DNA from: Nostoc sp. ATCC 43529
Lineage (GTDB): Bacteria > Cyanobacteriota > Cyanobacteriia > Cyanobacteriales > Nostocaceae
Direction of reading: 5' to 3'
Length of the DNA: 64,000 nt
Assembly: GCA_003326205.1 (NCBI GenBank)
Contig: LWTK01000031.1
Location: 62,001-126,000, forward strand
Below, one piece after another: positions 42,446-51,618 of the stretch (position 1 is its first letter; each line of letters starts with the position of its first letter). Made by a program: the position numbers and the translations under genes. The notes under the pieces were generated by a model. It had not been told where the DNA came from. It did no database searches and worked only from the letters and a program-made list of their open reading frames with translations.

Positions 42446-45193
42446 TTAATTACTACGTAGTGTAGCTACTAACTGACGTGCAAATGCGGAAATTGCTTCA
42501 TATTTATCGTTGTGAATTTGCATCATTTGGCTACGTGCAGTTTGTTCATAGGGGTTGTTAGCCACTGCTGCCAATTGTTCGTAACCTGGATAGTAACGAC
42601 AGAATGTATAAACGCCGTTATCATCTAGCAGCCATTGGCTATAAATACCTTCTTTGCGTGGGAAAAAGCTTTCTGAGGCATTACGAGCAATAATTTTGCG
42701 GGGATATTTTAAGATGTCTGCGAAACTATCCACTGCAACTGGTTGAATGCGTCCAATTAACCGGGTTGTTAAGTTTTGCAATATTTTCGATGCGGCTTTA
42801 GATTTGGCGATGGTATCAGGATCTTGTGCTGATAGGATAACTCTAATACCGGCTTTAGCGCCGTTGGCACAAATTCGACCAACTAAGTCAGAAATTTGCT
42901 CGAATTCAAATAAAATCGGTGCTTCGTCGATAAAGAATATGGAAGCGGGACTACTTAATGCCCGTCTGAGTGCTGCTGAATAAGCACTTAAGGATAGTAC
43001 GGCTGCATCTTCACTATCTGAAAGGTTTCTGAGAGCAAAAACCAAAAGTTGGGCGTCGGTGGGAAAGCTGGATGGTGCAGAAATGGCTTGTCCAACGCGG
43101 CTAGAAAGCCAGAAACGCAAGCGTAGCTGAATTTGACTGAGGGCGTCTTCTACTCTCCCACTTAACGAACTAAGCTGTAAATGTTCTGGAGAACAGAAAA
43201 ACAGAAAATCTTTTAAAGTCGGGGTTTTTTGCCAAGCTGGAGAACCGAACCCTCCCGCCATTGCTTTGCGATATCGCTCTTTGATACCTTCATCAGCAAA
43301 GAAAACTTCTAAGGCTAAGTTGAGAATCGATCGCACCGTTTGAGATAAAATTTGACTTTCGGTAGACGATCCTAAAACCATTGTCATTAAAGCTGATTCT
43401 AAGAACGAAGTATAATCTACCATGCGATCGCGTTGTTGTTCTGGATCTAACGCTCTTAAATCTGGCTGTTCAAATAAGTTATTCGATTGTTTGGAAATAT
43501 CAAAATAAGCTCCATTCCCCTCCATAAACTGTGTATAGTCGGTAAAAGTAGAGGTACCATCAGGTTTAGGAAAATCTAGAGCCACTACGGGAATGCCATA
43601 AGCTAAAGCCTGAGTTAAAATTCCCGATACCAACACCGATTTACCAGCACGAGTGGTGGCAAATAAAGCTAAATTTTTGTGTTGATTAAATAAATCCAAA
43701 TGTACGGGGGTTCCACCTTCTTCCGCAATTAATTCAAAGCCTTGTCTATCGCCTCTTTTAGTTAAAACTAAAGGCATTAATCCCGGAACTTCACTTGTTA
43801 AATATAGCTGACGACGATTAAATGGTGTTGCCAATAAACCTTCCCAAACTATGGGGAGAGTTTGCAACCAAATTTTCCAGGCGTACTCGGTTTCTCGAAT
43901 TACCCTAGCTGGACGTTGAAAACAGTTTTCAATATATCTTGTGGCCTCGTCTAATTTCTCCACTGTTGGACGATGTACCAAAATGGCAATACTCGTATAA
44001 ATCGGAACTGCGCCCTCATATAATTGTTCTTGTGCTGCTACCGATTTTTTTAACTTTAATTGGGCGTTGACATCAATGGTTTTACTTTTTTCTTGAGCCA
44101 AAATTGTCGTCATATTTGACTGCTTCAGCACTCGTTGGAGAGTAGTTTTCACTAATGCTGGATTTGCCGCAGTCAATTCACAAAAAATCTCTGTATCTAC
44201 TACTGTCTCTCTGGCTAACAGTTCCCATAAATACCGCAGTTGAGACGATTTATTCGGCCAACCACCGGGTTTTTCCAGAAATGACATTGTGCCAATATAA
44301 CGATTGTTTACGTGTACCCAACGGCGATCGGCACGCGGTACGCTAGACTCCATTAGCAAAGTTGTACCGTGGATATTTTCTATCAACAATTTGCTACTAG
44401 CTAAATCTGAATTAACTTGTTCGTGGAGTCCCTCTTCATCCAAGGTGATTAATTGGGGAATATCTATTGGCTGGGTATCGTTAAATCTTTTCCAGATATC
44501 TTGCCAGAGTTCTACTGCACTCAAAGCTCTAACATCTAATCCCATTTTGTTAGATAAAATTTGCTCCCAACGTGAAAAACCTTGTTTGTAAGCATTGGTA
44601 ATTACAGTTTCCAGGCGTTGGTTTTCGGCTTCTGAAAGTTCCCCTTTAAATTTTAACCACCATGACTCAGCTTTAACTAACAGTTTCTCTATCCAATCAT
44701 CTGCATTTGTAGAGGTTGTTTCCACTGTGTAAGTGACATAAATCCGTAAAAATTTCGGCTTACGCACGCCAGCTTTAGTCAATTCTTTGATTCTCGCTCT
44801 CTCTGCCATCAGCAAATATTTAATATCTCTTGATGGCGCATTTCTAATGAGTGATGCTAATTCTTTTTGCCGTTCTATATCTGAACTAAAAGACCCCAAA
44901 TGCAGCGTCATTCTTTCACCGCTGGGAATGTCTTTCAAACCGGCTTCAATGTTATTAAAAAGTGTATCGATTTGTTCTGGTCTTAAAGTGGTGTGAATTC
45001 CCTTACAATCAAAACCAAAAACAAAGCAGAAGCGATCCTTTTGAGTGCCTTTTGTCAAAAAATAAGCACCAATATCGCGTCCATTCATGGAGACGCGCAA
45101 CATTGTCGCCAGGTGTAAGGCATCTTCAAATGGCGTTAATCTAGTTTCATTTCCGGCGCCGCCGACGCTTTGTTTTCCGATTTTTTGCTTCAT
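42446..45193 (-). CDS. VirB4/TraC-like conjugation-type ATPase
   Basis: 915 residues. The C-terminal ATPase domain has a Walker A-like ATTRAGKSVLVSG (about 508-520; the first glycine of GxxxxGK is Ala), Walker B IFFIDEAPILFEFEQISDLV (about 748) and a motor motif RVILSAQDPDTIAKS, with ...LTTRLIGRIQPVAVDSFADI beyond. The N-terminal 450 residues match VirB4 style (FVFGFDCKGIHTTLRPEQID, IYTSIAILVHRPTVEKLDEA). VirB4 energises pilus/secretion assembly. I start at the ATG 45191-45193 with GGAAG upstream, overlapping the previous gene by 47 nt; a start 20 codons earlier gives a longer overlap. Confidence 0.85.
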   Translation of the reverse strand: MKQKIGKQSVGGAGNETRLTPFEDALHLATMLRVSMNGRDIGAYFLTKGTQKDRFCFVFGFDCKGIHTTLRPEQIDTLFNNIEAGLKDIPSGERMTLHLGSFSSDIERQKELASLIRNAPSRDIKYLLMAERARIKELTKAGVRKPKFLRIYVTYTVETTSTNADDWIEKLLVKAESWWLKFKGELSEAENQRLETVITNAYKQGFSRWEQILSNKMGLDVRALSAVELWQDIWKRFNDTQPIDIPQLITLDEEGLHEQVNSDLASSKLLIENIHGTTLLMESSVPRADRRWVHVNNRYIGTMSFLEKPGGWPNKSSQLRYLWELLARETVVDTEIFCELTAANPALVKTTLQRVLKQSNMTTILAQEKSKTIDVNAQLKLKKSVAAQEQLYEGAVPIYTSIAILVHRPTVEKLDEATRYIENCFQRPARVIRETEYAWKIWLQTLPIVWEGLLATPFNRRQLYLTSEVPGLMPLVLTKRGDRQGFELIAEEGGTPVHLDLFNQHKNLALFATTRAGKSVLVSGILTQALAYGIPVVALDFPKPDGTSTFTDYTQFMEGNGAYFDISKQSNNLFEQPDLRALDPEQQRDRMVDYTSFLESALMTMVLGSSTESQILSQTVRSILNLALEVFFADEGIKERYRKAMAGGFGSPAWQKTPTLKDFLFFCSPEHLQLSSLSGRVEDALSQIQLRLRFWLSSRVGQAISAPSSFPTDAQLLVFALRNLSDSEDAAVLSLSAYSAALRRALSSPASIFFIDEAPILFEFEQISDLVGRICANGAKAGIRVILSAQDPDTIAKSKAASKILQNLTTRLIGRIQPVAVDSFADILKYPRKIIARNASESFFPRKEGIYSQWLLDDNGVYTFCRYYPGYEQLAAVANNPYEQTARSQMMQIHNDKYEAISAFARQLVATLRSN

Positions 45194-45518
45194 GGTTAAC
45201 TTCCAGTAAGCTTTGATAACGAGCAAAGCCTCTTGTCCAAGCGGGAACCCCAATAAATTTACTTAAAAAACTCCAACTTCTACCACCAGTTAATATCCAC
45301 CAGGTTCCAATTCCCCAACCAGTCATTAAAAGCGTCCACAGCCATTTTTGAAATTCTTCTTGGAAAAGACCGCCAAAAATCCCATTGATAATTAAGTAAG
45401 ATGATAAGGCGATGACTGTCCAAGGAATAATTTGATCGGCCGGAATTGGCCCTAATGAAGGCTGGCTTCCTAGAACTTGGTTAACTGGACGAAATTCTTG
45501 TTCCCGCTCGTCAGACAT
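45147..45518 (-). CDS. VirB3-like small membrane protein
   Basis: 123 residues with two close membrane spans (about 31-52 PWTVIALSSYLIINGIFGG; 59-78 WLWTLLMTGWGIGTWWILTG) and a strongly basic C-terminus (RKTKRRRRRK). VirB3 proteins are small, two-span and always precede or fuse with VirB4; this one directly precedes and overlaps the VirB4-like gene. No sequence motif beyond topology could be used. Confidence 0.55.
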   Translation of the reverse strand: MSDEREQEFRPVNQVLGSQPSLGPIPADQIIPWTVIALSSYLIINGIFGGLFQEEFQKWLWTLLMTGWGIGTWWILTGGRSWSFLSKFIGVPAWTRGFARYQSLLEVNHEAKNRKTKRRRRRK

Positions 45519-45533
45519 TTCTCAAATCTTAAA

Positions 45534-46160
45534 TTAATTACTGCTATTGCCAATTACAAATCGTGTGAGTACATCAGCAATGGTAACAGCTACAACGACT
45601 AATAGGGGAGTTCTGGCGATGCTTTGCCAATCTTCATCTTTACGAACTGCGTTGATGACACCAACCAAAGAAATTGCAATATACAGCAAGAAAAGTGCCC
45701 GCAATATATTAAAGATCAAACTTACTGCGGTGTCGGCACCACCACTGTTTGTTGTTGAACCATCAGTTGAAGATAAAGTCTTTTTGAAAAACTTTTCCGC
45801 TTCGCCAAAAAACTGCGCTTGTGCGGGAGTAGCAAAATGATCTAACCAAAATAAACTCAGGACGATCGCCCCTGCTAAAATTTGTAATATTATTAGCGAT
45901 CGCCTTGGTAAATTTACCTGCTGTCCAATTTTGTGTGTGATGACTGCAATTAAACTACCAACTAATAAACAAAATAGCAGGATAGGACTTTTTAAGCTGA
46001 TAACGCTTAAAAATACAGCACAAGCAATCAAAAAAGGTACAGATTCAACCAAAATACTCAGACTGGATTTCAATGCCAGTCTTAATCTATGAGCTACTGT
46101 GGCTGCACTACCAGTTAGAGCTTTGAAAAAGTTTCTCTGGTGAGAACTTTGTCTAAACAT
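45534..46160 (-). CDS. VirB2/TrbC-like pilin-type membrane protein
   Basis: 208 residues. The N-terminal 100 residues have spans at about 38-52 and 60-80. A third hydrophobic segment (about 88-106, LIILQILAGAIVLSLFWLD) ends in TPAQAQFFGEAEKF, a good signal-peptidase site (AQA-Q). The downstream part has two further spans (VSLIFNILRALFLLYIAISLVGVI; TPLLVVVAVTIADVLTRFV), the two-helix pattern of VirB2/TrbC pilins. It is first in the operon-like series, the canonical VirB2 position, with AGGAAAA upstream. It is longer than a typical VirB2. Confidence 0.58.
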   Translation of the reverse strand: MFRQSSHQRNFFKALTGSAATVAHRLRLALKSSLSILVESVPFLIACAVFLSVISLKSPILLFCLLVGSLIAVITHKIGQQVNLPRRSLIILQILAGAIVLSLFWLDHFATPAQAQFFGEAEKFFKKTLSSTDGSTTNSGGADTAVSLIFNILRALFLLYIAISLVGVINAVRKDEDWQSIARTPLLVVVAVTIADVLTRFVIGNSSN

Positions 46161-46604
46161 TTGCTAATTTTCCTATGGTTTACTATGGGCGTTAATGTTT
46201 CAAATTTTACAGGTTAGACAATCTTACATGATTCAACATTTATTTTTCTCCAAATTATAAAGTTCAGCAAAGTCATACATCATAATACGATTTTTTATTA
46301 ATTTAAGTTAACAAAATATTAATATTTATTTAATAAGTGTGTGTGTGCTTTGAGAAACCTGGTTTTTAGCTCTTAACCATAACTGCTACAGTCTTCCTAA
46401 AGTTTTTCAATGCCAGGGAGTTTGCTTTAATTATCACTATTCAGGAATCTAGTGGTAATGGCAGACAATCCCTGGTAGCATAGCGCTCTTTAATCACTAT
46501 CGCCACTGTCGAATCTGAACTCCTTGCCCAGAGCTAGTTTTGCTGACTAAACTTGAGTACTTAAGTGTGACACCTCCTCACTTGCTATAGGTTTGGCAAA
46601 CAAA

Positions 46605-46793
46605 TCAAGCAAGTGGCTGCTGTATCCCATTTGCCAAGGTTTTGGGAATACTTTTAGAGATTATACTAGCACTACCATTAACATCCGTGTTAACCAGTCT
46701 ACCTTCACTAGCACTAAGTAGGCCACGTTTGAAGTATAGGATTCCTATTTGATTGCCGAAAAAATTCGCGCTCAACTCGAAAAGCCTCCAGCC
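46605..46793 (-). pseudogene. C-terminal remnant of an IS200/IS605-family TnpB (OrfB)
   Basis: The minus strand reads ...LYFKRGLLSASEGRLVNTDV, then NGSASIISKSIPKTLANGIQ and a stop. The string RGL-x-S-x-x-G-R-L-V-N-x-D-V-N-G-S is the highly conserved C-terminal block of TnpB RNA-guided nucleases. Only about 63 codons remain open, so the gene is dead and truncated. Confidence 0.75.
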
Positions 46794-47328
46794 CTATTGT
46801 CTACTCCCACACAGAAGCGATTGATAGCATCTGTACGCACTTACCTCCTAAGTAAATAAGTTCAAAAATCAAAACTCATTACTATATTCAGAATGTTTAA
46901 AAATCGGTTAATTATTGATAAAAGATAGTAAAAATTAAGGATTGAGTAAAAATCAAAAATACCAAATTTTAGGTTTGATAAATCATAAAATAGTCTGATA
47001 AATTGATGTATATAATGATTGATTTGTCAAGACAATAATTTATATTCTAAATCCATTGCAACCTTGAAAGTAAAGCTTGATCGCCAAAATCATATCTAGA
47101 TAGGACTATGGTTAAAAATGCTGATTTTACTCTGATGAGATGAATATAAATTAGTAACAACTCCCTTTTGAAAACCAACTCTAAATACTAGCAATAGAGT
47201 TATTGTTTTAATCTTTTCATAATACAACCATGATTGTAATTTTACCTTAACACTTTAATGTTAAGTTCATTAGAACATTCTGACAGCTATCAATCATAGC
47301 AGTCCTAGAAAAATCGTGAAAATTTTAT

Positions 47329-47390
47329 TTTCTTTGGTTTAGCCTTAGCTATCGCTGATAGCAGGCTGCTGCACGTCTAAGCCAAAGAAA
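47329..47390. repeat. Compound hairpin (possible structured RNA)
   Basis: A 14-bp outer stem TTTCTTTGGTTTAG (47329-47342) / CTAAGCCAAAGAAA (47377-47390), with one G-U pair, encloses an inner hairpin GCTATC-gct-GATAGC (47348-47362). It is isolated in a spacer. It could be a palindromic element or an RNA. Confidence 0.45.
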
Positions 47391-47701
47391 GTGATGTTCA
47401 TAATTATTTGCTCTAATTTCTCACTAGTTTTTGCAAACTGATGCTCGATGAATGAATTTTTCGATCCAAATTTTTGGCTGAAAAAAACTTATTTTCGAGT
47501 GCAAGTTTGACGATTGGTTTTGTTTGTTTCAGGGTGTTAATCCCCAAATTAACTGCAAGGAGCTTGACATGGTTTTTTATTGCGATCGCTAAATTCATTC
47601 CTTAGTCATAATAATAACAAATTAAACGAGCATATTTAATTAATTTTAAGGAACAATTAGATACAATCATACTCTTGTAGGTGACTAAATATCTATCATA
47701 T

Positions 47702-47881
47702 GACTTACGTATTGACAGAAAATACCAAATATGGATGTTTGGAAAACCACATCTGTCGTAGGGGCACAGCACTGTTCCCTACACCCAGCGTCTATTTACC
47801 ATCAAAGAATGATTAATAAAAGCCTGAAACGACCTATGCATAGAAACGAACACCATGATTAATTTGTACAGTGCGTAAGTC
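47702..47881. mobile_element. Degenerate member of the AGGACTTACGCAA element family
   Basis: Ends GACTTACGTATTG (47702-47714) and CAGTGCGTAAGTC (47869-47881) are inverted with 11 of 13 matches, and the right end continues to CCTAT as in the relatives at 29061 and 30951. Non-coding interior. Confidence 0.55.
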
Positions 47882-48229
47882 CTATATCAGTCACAATAGT
47901 TAAAAAAGTTAAACTGCCAACTATGTTATGATTAAGTAAGTTGAGAAATATTTTCGGTCATGTTACTGACTATAATAATAGAGACCTCCCCGAATCTAAA
48001 TCTCTACACCTTTGATTCTAGATGTATTTTATTTCAGTAATTGACCTGAAAATTTACTTTCGAGGATTGCGAAAATTAAAATTTTTAGCGAAGGAAACTG
48101 TACTGGAAGACCTCTAAGAAAATGACATATATTGCTGTCATAAATTTCCATAACGGATAGTAAACTGTGTCAGCAAATCACATAGTATACGGATACTACT
48201 TGAACTTATATCCATAGTGAGTTTTTTTT

Positions 48230-48463
48230 ATGCCTACAAGCCCTTTGCGTGAAGAACCTCGTAATCAACGAGCGCCTGTAATTCGCACAAGTAATGAATT
48301 TATTCTTTTGGAATGGCTAAAGTCAAGTGGTCGTCTCATAGAACGCGAACATCAAGATTCTGACTATTTAGGTGAAATAGAAGAAATATCAGAAATGATA
48401 GATCTTGATGATATTCCTTACGATCATGATGATGATGATGTCGATCTAGATTTAGAAGCTTAA
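48230..48463 (+). CDS. DUF3134-like small acidic protein
   Basis: 77 residues. SPLREEPRNQRAPVIRTSNE and LLEWLKSSGRLIEREHQDSD match my memory of the cyanobacterial DUF3134 family. The C-terminus is extremely acidic (YDHDDDDVDLDLEA). Soluble and of unknown function. ATG 48230 follows GTGAGTTTTTTTT without a strong ribosome site. Confidence 0.78.
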   Translation: MPTSPLREEPRNQRAPVIRTSNEFILLEWLKSSGRLIEREHQDSDYLGEIEEISEMIDLDDIPYDHDDDDVDLDLEA

Positions 48464-48558
48464 TAATTTTTGGGCAATTTGTAATTATTAATTACCATAC
48501 CCAAAACTTTCATTGATTTCAAATCAATGGTTTATGTGTCTGAAATACAGATAATTTG

Positions 48559-48584
48559 TAGGGTAGCACAGATGTGCTACCCTA
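48559..48584. repeat. Perfect 12-bp hairpin downstream of the DUF3134-like gene
   Basis: TAGGGTAGCACA (48559-48570), loop GA, TGTGCTACCCTA (48573-48584). No T-tract follows, so it is more like a dispersed palindrome than an intrinsic terminator, although it could still stop transcription from 48230. Confidence 0.55.
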
Positions 48585-48623
48585 ATTTATAAACCAATAC
48601 CCTTGGTGTTAACGACTTAACTT

Positions 48624-48718
48624 ACAGCAGATTGCAAGTTGGTGAGGTACAGATAATTGTAGGGGCGCTAAGCTTGGCGCCCCTACCCGTGTACTTCATT
48701 TACCTGAAAAACGCTGTA
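48624..48718 (-). mobile_element. 95-bp palindromic mini-element, copy 2
   Basis: Same ends (TACAGC/GCTGTA), length and sequence as 25485-25579 but reversed: GCAAGTTGGTGAGGTACAGAT, then GGGGCGCTAAGCTTGGCGCC, then GTGTACTTCATTTACCTGAA. Sequence differences are few. Confidence 0.75.
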
Positions 48719-48829
48719 TAATTACGAATAGGCTGATTCCTAATCACTGCATACAGAACATGTGGATAGATGTCGGCTCTCGATCGCCACTTTGCTACTT
48801 CTGCAAATATCAACTAGGCAATTGCTTTC

Positions 48830-50125
48830 TTAAGTAAATATAGCCAACTCAGTTTCCGGGTCAAAAAAGTGAATTTTCTCTGGATTTAAAGATAACCAAA
48901 GCTGTTCGCCAATTTGAACAAATCGCTCTGGTGGTATTCGGACTTGTAAATAATTATTTTTAGGGTTAGGTTGAGAACCAGGTTCAGCAATCCTAACGGA
49001 CAAGAAGGAATCATTACCTAAATTTTCTACTAAATCCACTTGCACTGGTAAATTTTTAGTAGCAGGTAGACTTAAATTTAAGTGTTCTGGGCGAATGCCT
49101 AAAATTAGAGTTTTGCCATCATATTTTTGTAAAGCATTTGCCCAAACTTCTGGAAGTGTTAAACGAAATTGGGAATGAGTAATCAACAGCGGGGCATGAA
49201 ATTTTACAGGAATAAAATTCATCGGTGGCGAACCAATGAACTCTGCAACAAAAAGGTTAGCAGGATGATTGTAAATTTCTAATGGGGAAGCAACTTGCTG
49301 AATTTTACCCTCAGACATAATCGCAATGCGATCGCCCATTGTCATCGCTTCGGTTTGGTCGTGGGTCACGTAAATCGTGGTTGTCCCCAATTGGCGCTGC
49401 AATTTCACAATTTGGGCGCGGGTTTCTGCCCGCAATTTGGCGTCTAAGTTAGAAAGCGGTTCATCCATTAAGAATACTTGGGGATTGCGTGCGATCGCCC
49501 TTCCCAGAGCAACTCGTTGCCTTTGTCCTCCCGATAGCTGCTTCGGTAAGCGTTTCAGCAATGTTTCTATTTGTAACAGTTGGGCAACACTACGCACCTG
49601 CTCATCTACAGACCGTTCTTTGTCAGAAATATAACGGAGTCCTTTAGGTAGCTTTCTTGTCGCCCCGACGAGGAGATCTTCAGCGAAGTTGGGGAGTGGG
49701 GAATGCTGATTTCCGCTATTCTCTAATTGCCTGCGTCTTAGCCCAAAAGCAATGTTGTCATACACCGTCATGTGGGGATAAAGGGCGTAATTTTGGAACA
49801 CCATTGCGATGTCGCGTTCTTTGGGTGGTAAATCATTAATCAAGCGATCGCCTACCCAAATATTACCTCCAGTCATCACCTCTAGCCCAGCGATTAACCG
49901 CAGCAAGGTGCTTTTGCCACAACCAGAAGGGCCTACCAGCACCATAAATTCCCCATCTGCGATGGTCAAGTTAATCCGCCGCAAAACATTGATGCTTTCT
50001 GCACGTTCTCGGCTTGCATCAGTTTTTTCCCCTGCTTTGAGTGGGGATTGAGTTTGTGAGGTTCCACTTTCCCCTTGACGCGGGGAAAAACTTTTATAAA
50101 CGTTTTCTAAAATAACTTCTGCCAC
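48830..50125 (-). CDS. Sugar/glycerol-phosphate type ABC transporter ATPase (MalK/UgpC-like)
   Basis: 431 residues. Walker A GPSGCGKSTLLRLIAGLE, Q-loop VFQNYALYPHMTVYDNI, signature LSGGQRQRVALGRAIARNP, Walker B VFLMDEPLSNLDAKLR, H-loop TIYVTHDQTEAM, and a C-terminal TOBE/OB region (LGIRPEHLNLSL, NYLQVRIPPERFV) of the MalK/UgpC class. Two insertions are unusual: about 30 residues near the N-terminus (SPRQGESGTSQTQSPLKAGE) and about 35 residues in the helical domain (SGNQHSPLPNFAEDLLVGAT), both low-complexity. No permease or binding protein is adjacent; such ATPases often serve several sugar importers. Confidence 0.93.
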   Translation of the reverse strand: MAEVILENVYKSFSPRQGESGTSQTQSPLKAGEKTDASRERAESINVLRRINLTIADGEFMVLVGPSGCGKSTLLRLIAGLEVMTGGNIWVGDRLINDLPPKERDIAMVFQNYALYPHMTVYDNIAFGLRRRQLENSGNQHSPLPNFAEDLLVGATRKLPKGLRYISDKERSVDEQVRSVAQLLQIETLLKRLPKQLSGGQRQRVALGRAIARNPQVFLMDEPLSNLDAKLRAETRAQIVKLQRQLGTTTIYVTHDQTEAMTMGDRIAIMSEGKIQQVASPLEIYNHPANLFVAEFIGSPPMNFIPVKFHAPLLITHSQFRLTLPEVWANALQKYDGKTLILGIRPEHLNLSLPATKNLPVQVDLVENLGNDSFLSVRIAEPGSQPNPKNNYLQVRIPPERFVQIGEQLWLSLNPEKIHFFDPETELAIFT

Positions 50126-50154
50126 AACTAATTATTTGATTAAGAATTGGGGAT

Positions 50155-50254
50155 TGGGCATCGGGCATTGGGCATTGGGCATGGGACAAGGAGAATAATT
50201 TTTAACTCCTAATTCCTAACTCCTAACTCAACAGTCAACAGTCAACAGTCAACA
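50155..50254. repeat. Short tandem repeat tracts (GGGCATT and TCAACAG)
   Basis: GGGCATTGGGCATTGGGCAT near 50160-50180 and (TCAACAG) about 4 units near 50228-50254. Both are heptameric STRR types. Confidence 0.7.
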
Positions 50255-50361
50255 CACCAAATGACCAATGACTAATTATGTGAATACGAAAAGTTAAAAA
50301 AATAGCTTACACCATAAAAAGCAAACTACCCTGAATTTTAGGGCTGTCAGGAGGTGTTGTG

Positions 50362-51618
50362 ATGACTACCCATATACCTGCTAATTCTTCTCAAGACCCA
50401 AACGTTAACTCTGCTCATGACATTGTAGACGTACAAACCACAGATTGTTGCATTGTGGGTGGAGGGCCAGCCGGGGCTGTATTAGCCTTGTTGTTAGCGC
50501 GTCAAGGTATTTCTGTGATGCTATTAGAAGCACATAAAGACTTTGATCGCGATTTTCGGGGCGATACAATTCATCCATCGGTAATGGAAATTATGGAAGA
50601 ATTGGGATTGAGCGATCGCTTGCTACAACTTCCCCATACCAAAATCCGCCGCCTGAGTATTCAAACTCCTGAAGATTCCGTTACTTTGGCTGATTTTAGT
50701 CATTTAAGAACCCGCTACCCCTACATTACGATGCTTCCCCAGGTGAAATTCCTGGAGTTCATCACCCAAGAAGCTCAAAAATATCCTAGTTTCCATCTGG
50801 TAATGGGTGCCAATGTCCAGGAATTAATTACAGAAAATGGTGTGGTTCAGGGCGTCCGCTATCGGGGAGGCGGTGGTTGGCATGAAGTCCGGGCAATTCT
50901 CACTGTTGGTGCAGACGGCCGTCACTCGCGTTTACGAAACTTGGGTGAATTTGAGTCCGTTGAAACCTCGCCACCAATGGATGTTCTCTGGTTCCGCCTA
51001 CCCCGTCAGCCAGAAGACCCAGAGGGGGGAATGGGGCGCTTTGGTCAAGGACACATAATTGCTATGCTTGACCGTGGCGATGAATGGCAAGTTGCCTATG
51101 TTATCCCTAAAGGCGGCTATCAAAAACTACGGGCTGCGGGTTTGGAGGAATTAAAAAAATCTATTGTCAAAGTGGTGCCGGAATTTGAGCAACGTATCCC
51201 AAATTTGCATGATTGGTCGCAAGTAGCCTTTCTCTCAGTCGAATCCAGTCGCGTTAAACGCTGGTATCATCCAGGATTATTACTCATCGGTGATGCCGCG
51301 CATATCATGTCTCCAGTTGGTGGAGTTGGCATTAACTATGCAATTCAAGATGCTGTAGTGGCGGCGAATGTACTCACTAAACCACTTAAGAACCGACAAG
51401 TACAACTCAGTGACCTTGCAAAAGTACAGCATCAACGGGAGTTACCCACGCGCATCATTCAGGCATTTCAAACTTTTGTCCAAAAGCGGGTATTTGCCCC
51501 TGTTCTCACCTCAAATCGCACCTTTGTACCACCTGGATTTTTGCGCTTACCTGTCTTGCGCGACCTCCCAGGAAGGTTAATTGGCTTGGGTGTTTTTCCT
51601 GTTCACGTGAAAACTTAA
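50362..51618 (+). CDS. FAD-dependent aromatic-type monooxygenase (PHBH/UbiH-like)
   Basis: 418 residues. FAD-binding dinucleotide motif CCIVGGGPAGAVLALLLARQ, then ARTFRGDTIHPS-type FRGDTIHPSVMEIME, DG motif GADGRHSRLR, and the second FAD motif LLIGDAAHIMSPVGGVGINY. These mark the class A flavoprotein hydroxylases. It would hydroxylate an aromatic or related substrate with NAD(P)H and O2; the substrate is unknown. A perfect AGGAGG lies 7 nt before ATG 50362, which I prefer to the GTG one codon earlier. Confidence 0.93.
   Translation: MTTHIPANSSQDPNVNSAHDIVDVQTTDCCIVGGGPAGAVLALLLARQGISVMLLEAHKDFDRDFRGDTIHPSVMEIMEELGLSDRLLQLPHTKIRRLSIQTPEDSVTLADFSHLRTRYPYITMLPQVKFLEFITQEAQKYPSFHLVMGANVQELITENGVVQGVRYRGGGGWHEVRAILTVGADGRHSRLRNLGEFESVETSPPMDVLWFRLPRQPEDPEGGMGRFGQGHIIAMLDRGDEWQVAYVIPKGGYQKLRAAGLEELKKSIVKVVPEFEQRIPNLHDWSQVAFLSVESSRVKRWYHPGLLLIGDAAHIMSPVGGVGINYAIQDAVVAANVLTKPLKNRQVQLSDLAKVQHQRELPTRIIQAFQTFVQKRVFAPVLTSNRTFVPPGFLRLPVLRDLPGRLIGLGVFPVHVKT

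Larger units (their letters stand above)
46161..48229. other. 2-kb gene-poor spacer upstream of the T4SS-like operon
   Basis: AT-rich. It contains the TnpB remnant (46605-46793), a long hairpin (47329-47390) and a mini-element (47702-47881). A 61-codon minus frame at 47413-47598 has ordinary composition but no family resemblance, so I do not call it. The promoter of the secretion-like operon should lie in the first few hundred bases (46161-46600). Confidence 0.5.

Noticed and set aside
46751..46857. Plus-strand open stretch (EKIRAQLEKPPALLSTPTQK...) that looked like a protein C-terminus
   Set aside because: It starts right after an in-frame stop and its first part lies antisense to the TnpB remnant, whose minus-strand match is to a conserved motif.
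47413..47598. 61-codon minus-strand frame in the spacer
   Set aside because: No ribosome site, domain or neighbouring partner; composition is that of AT-rich spacer.
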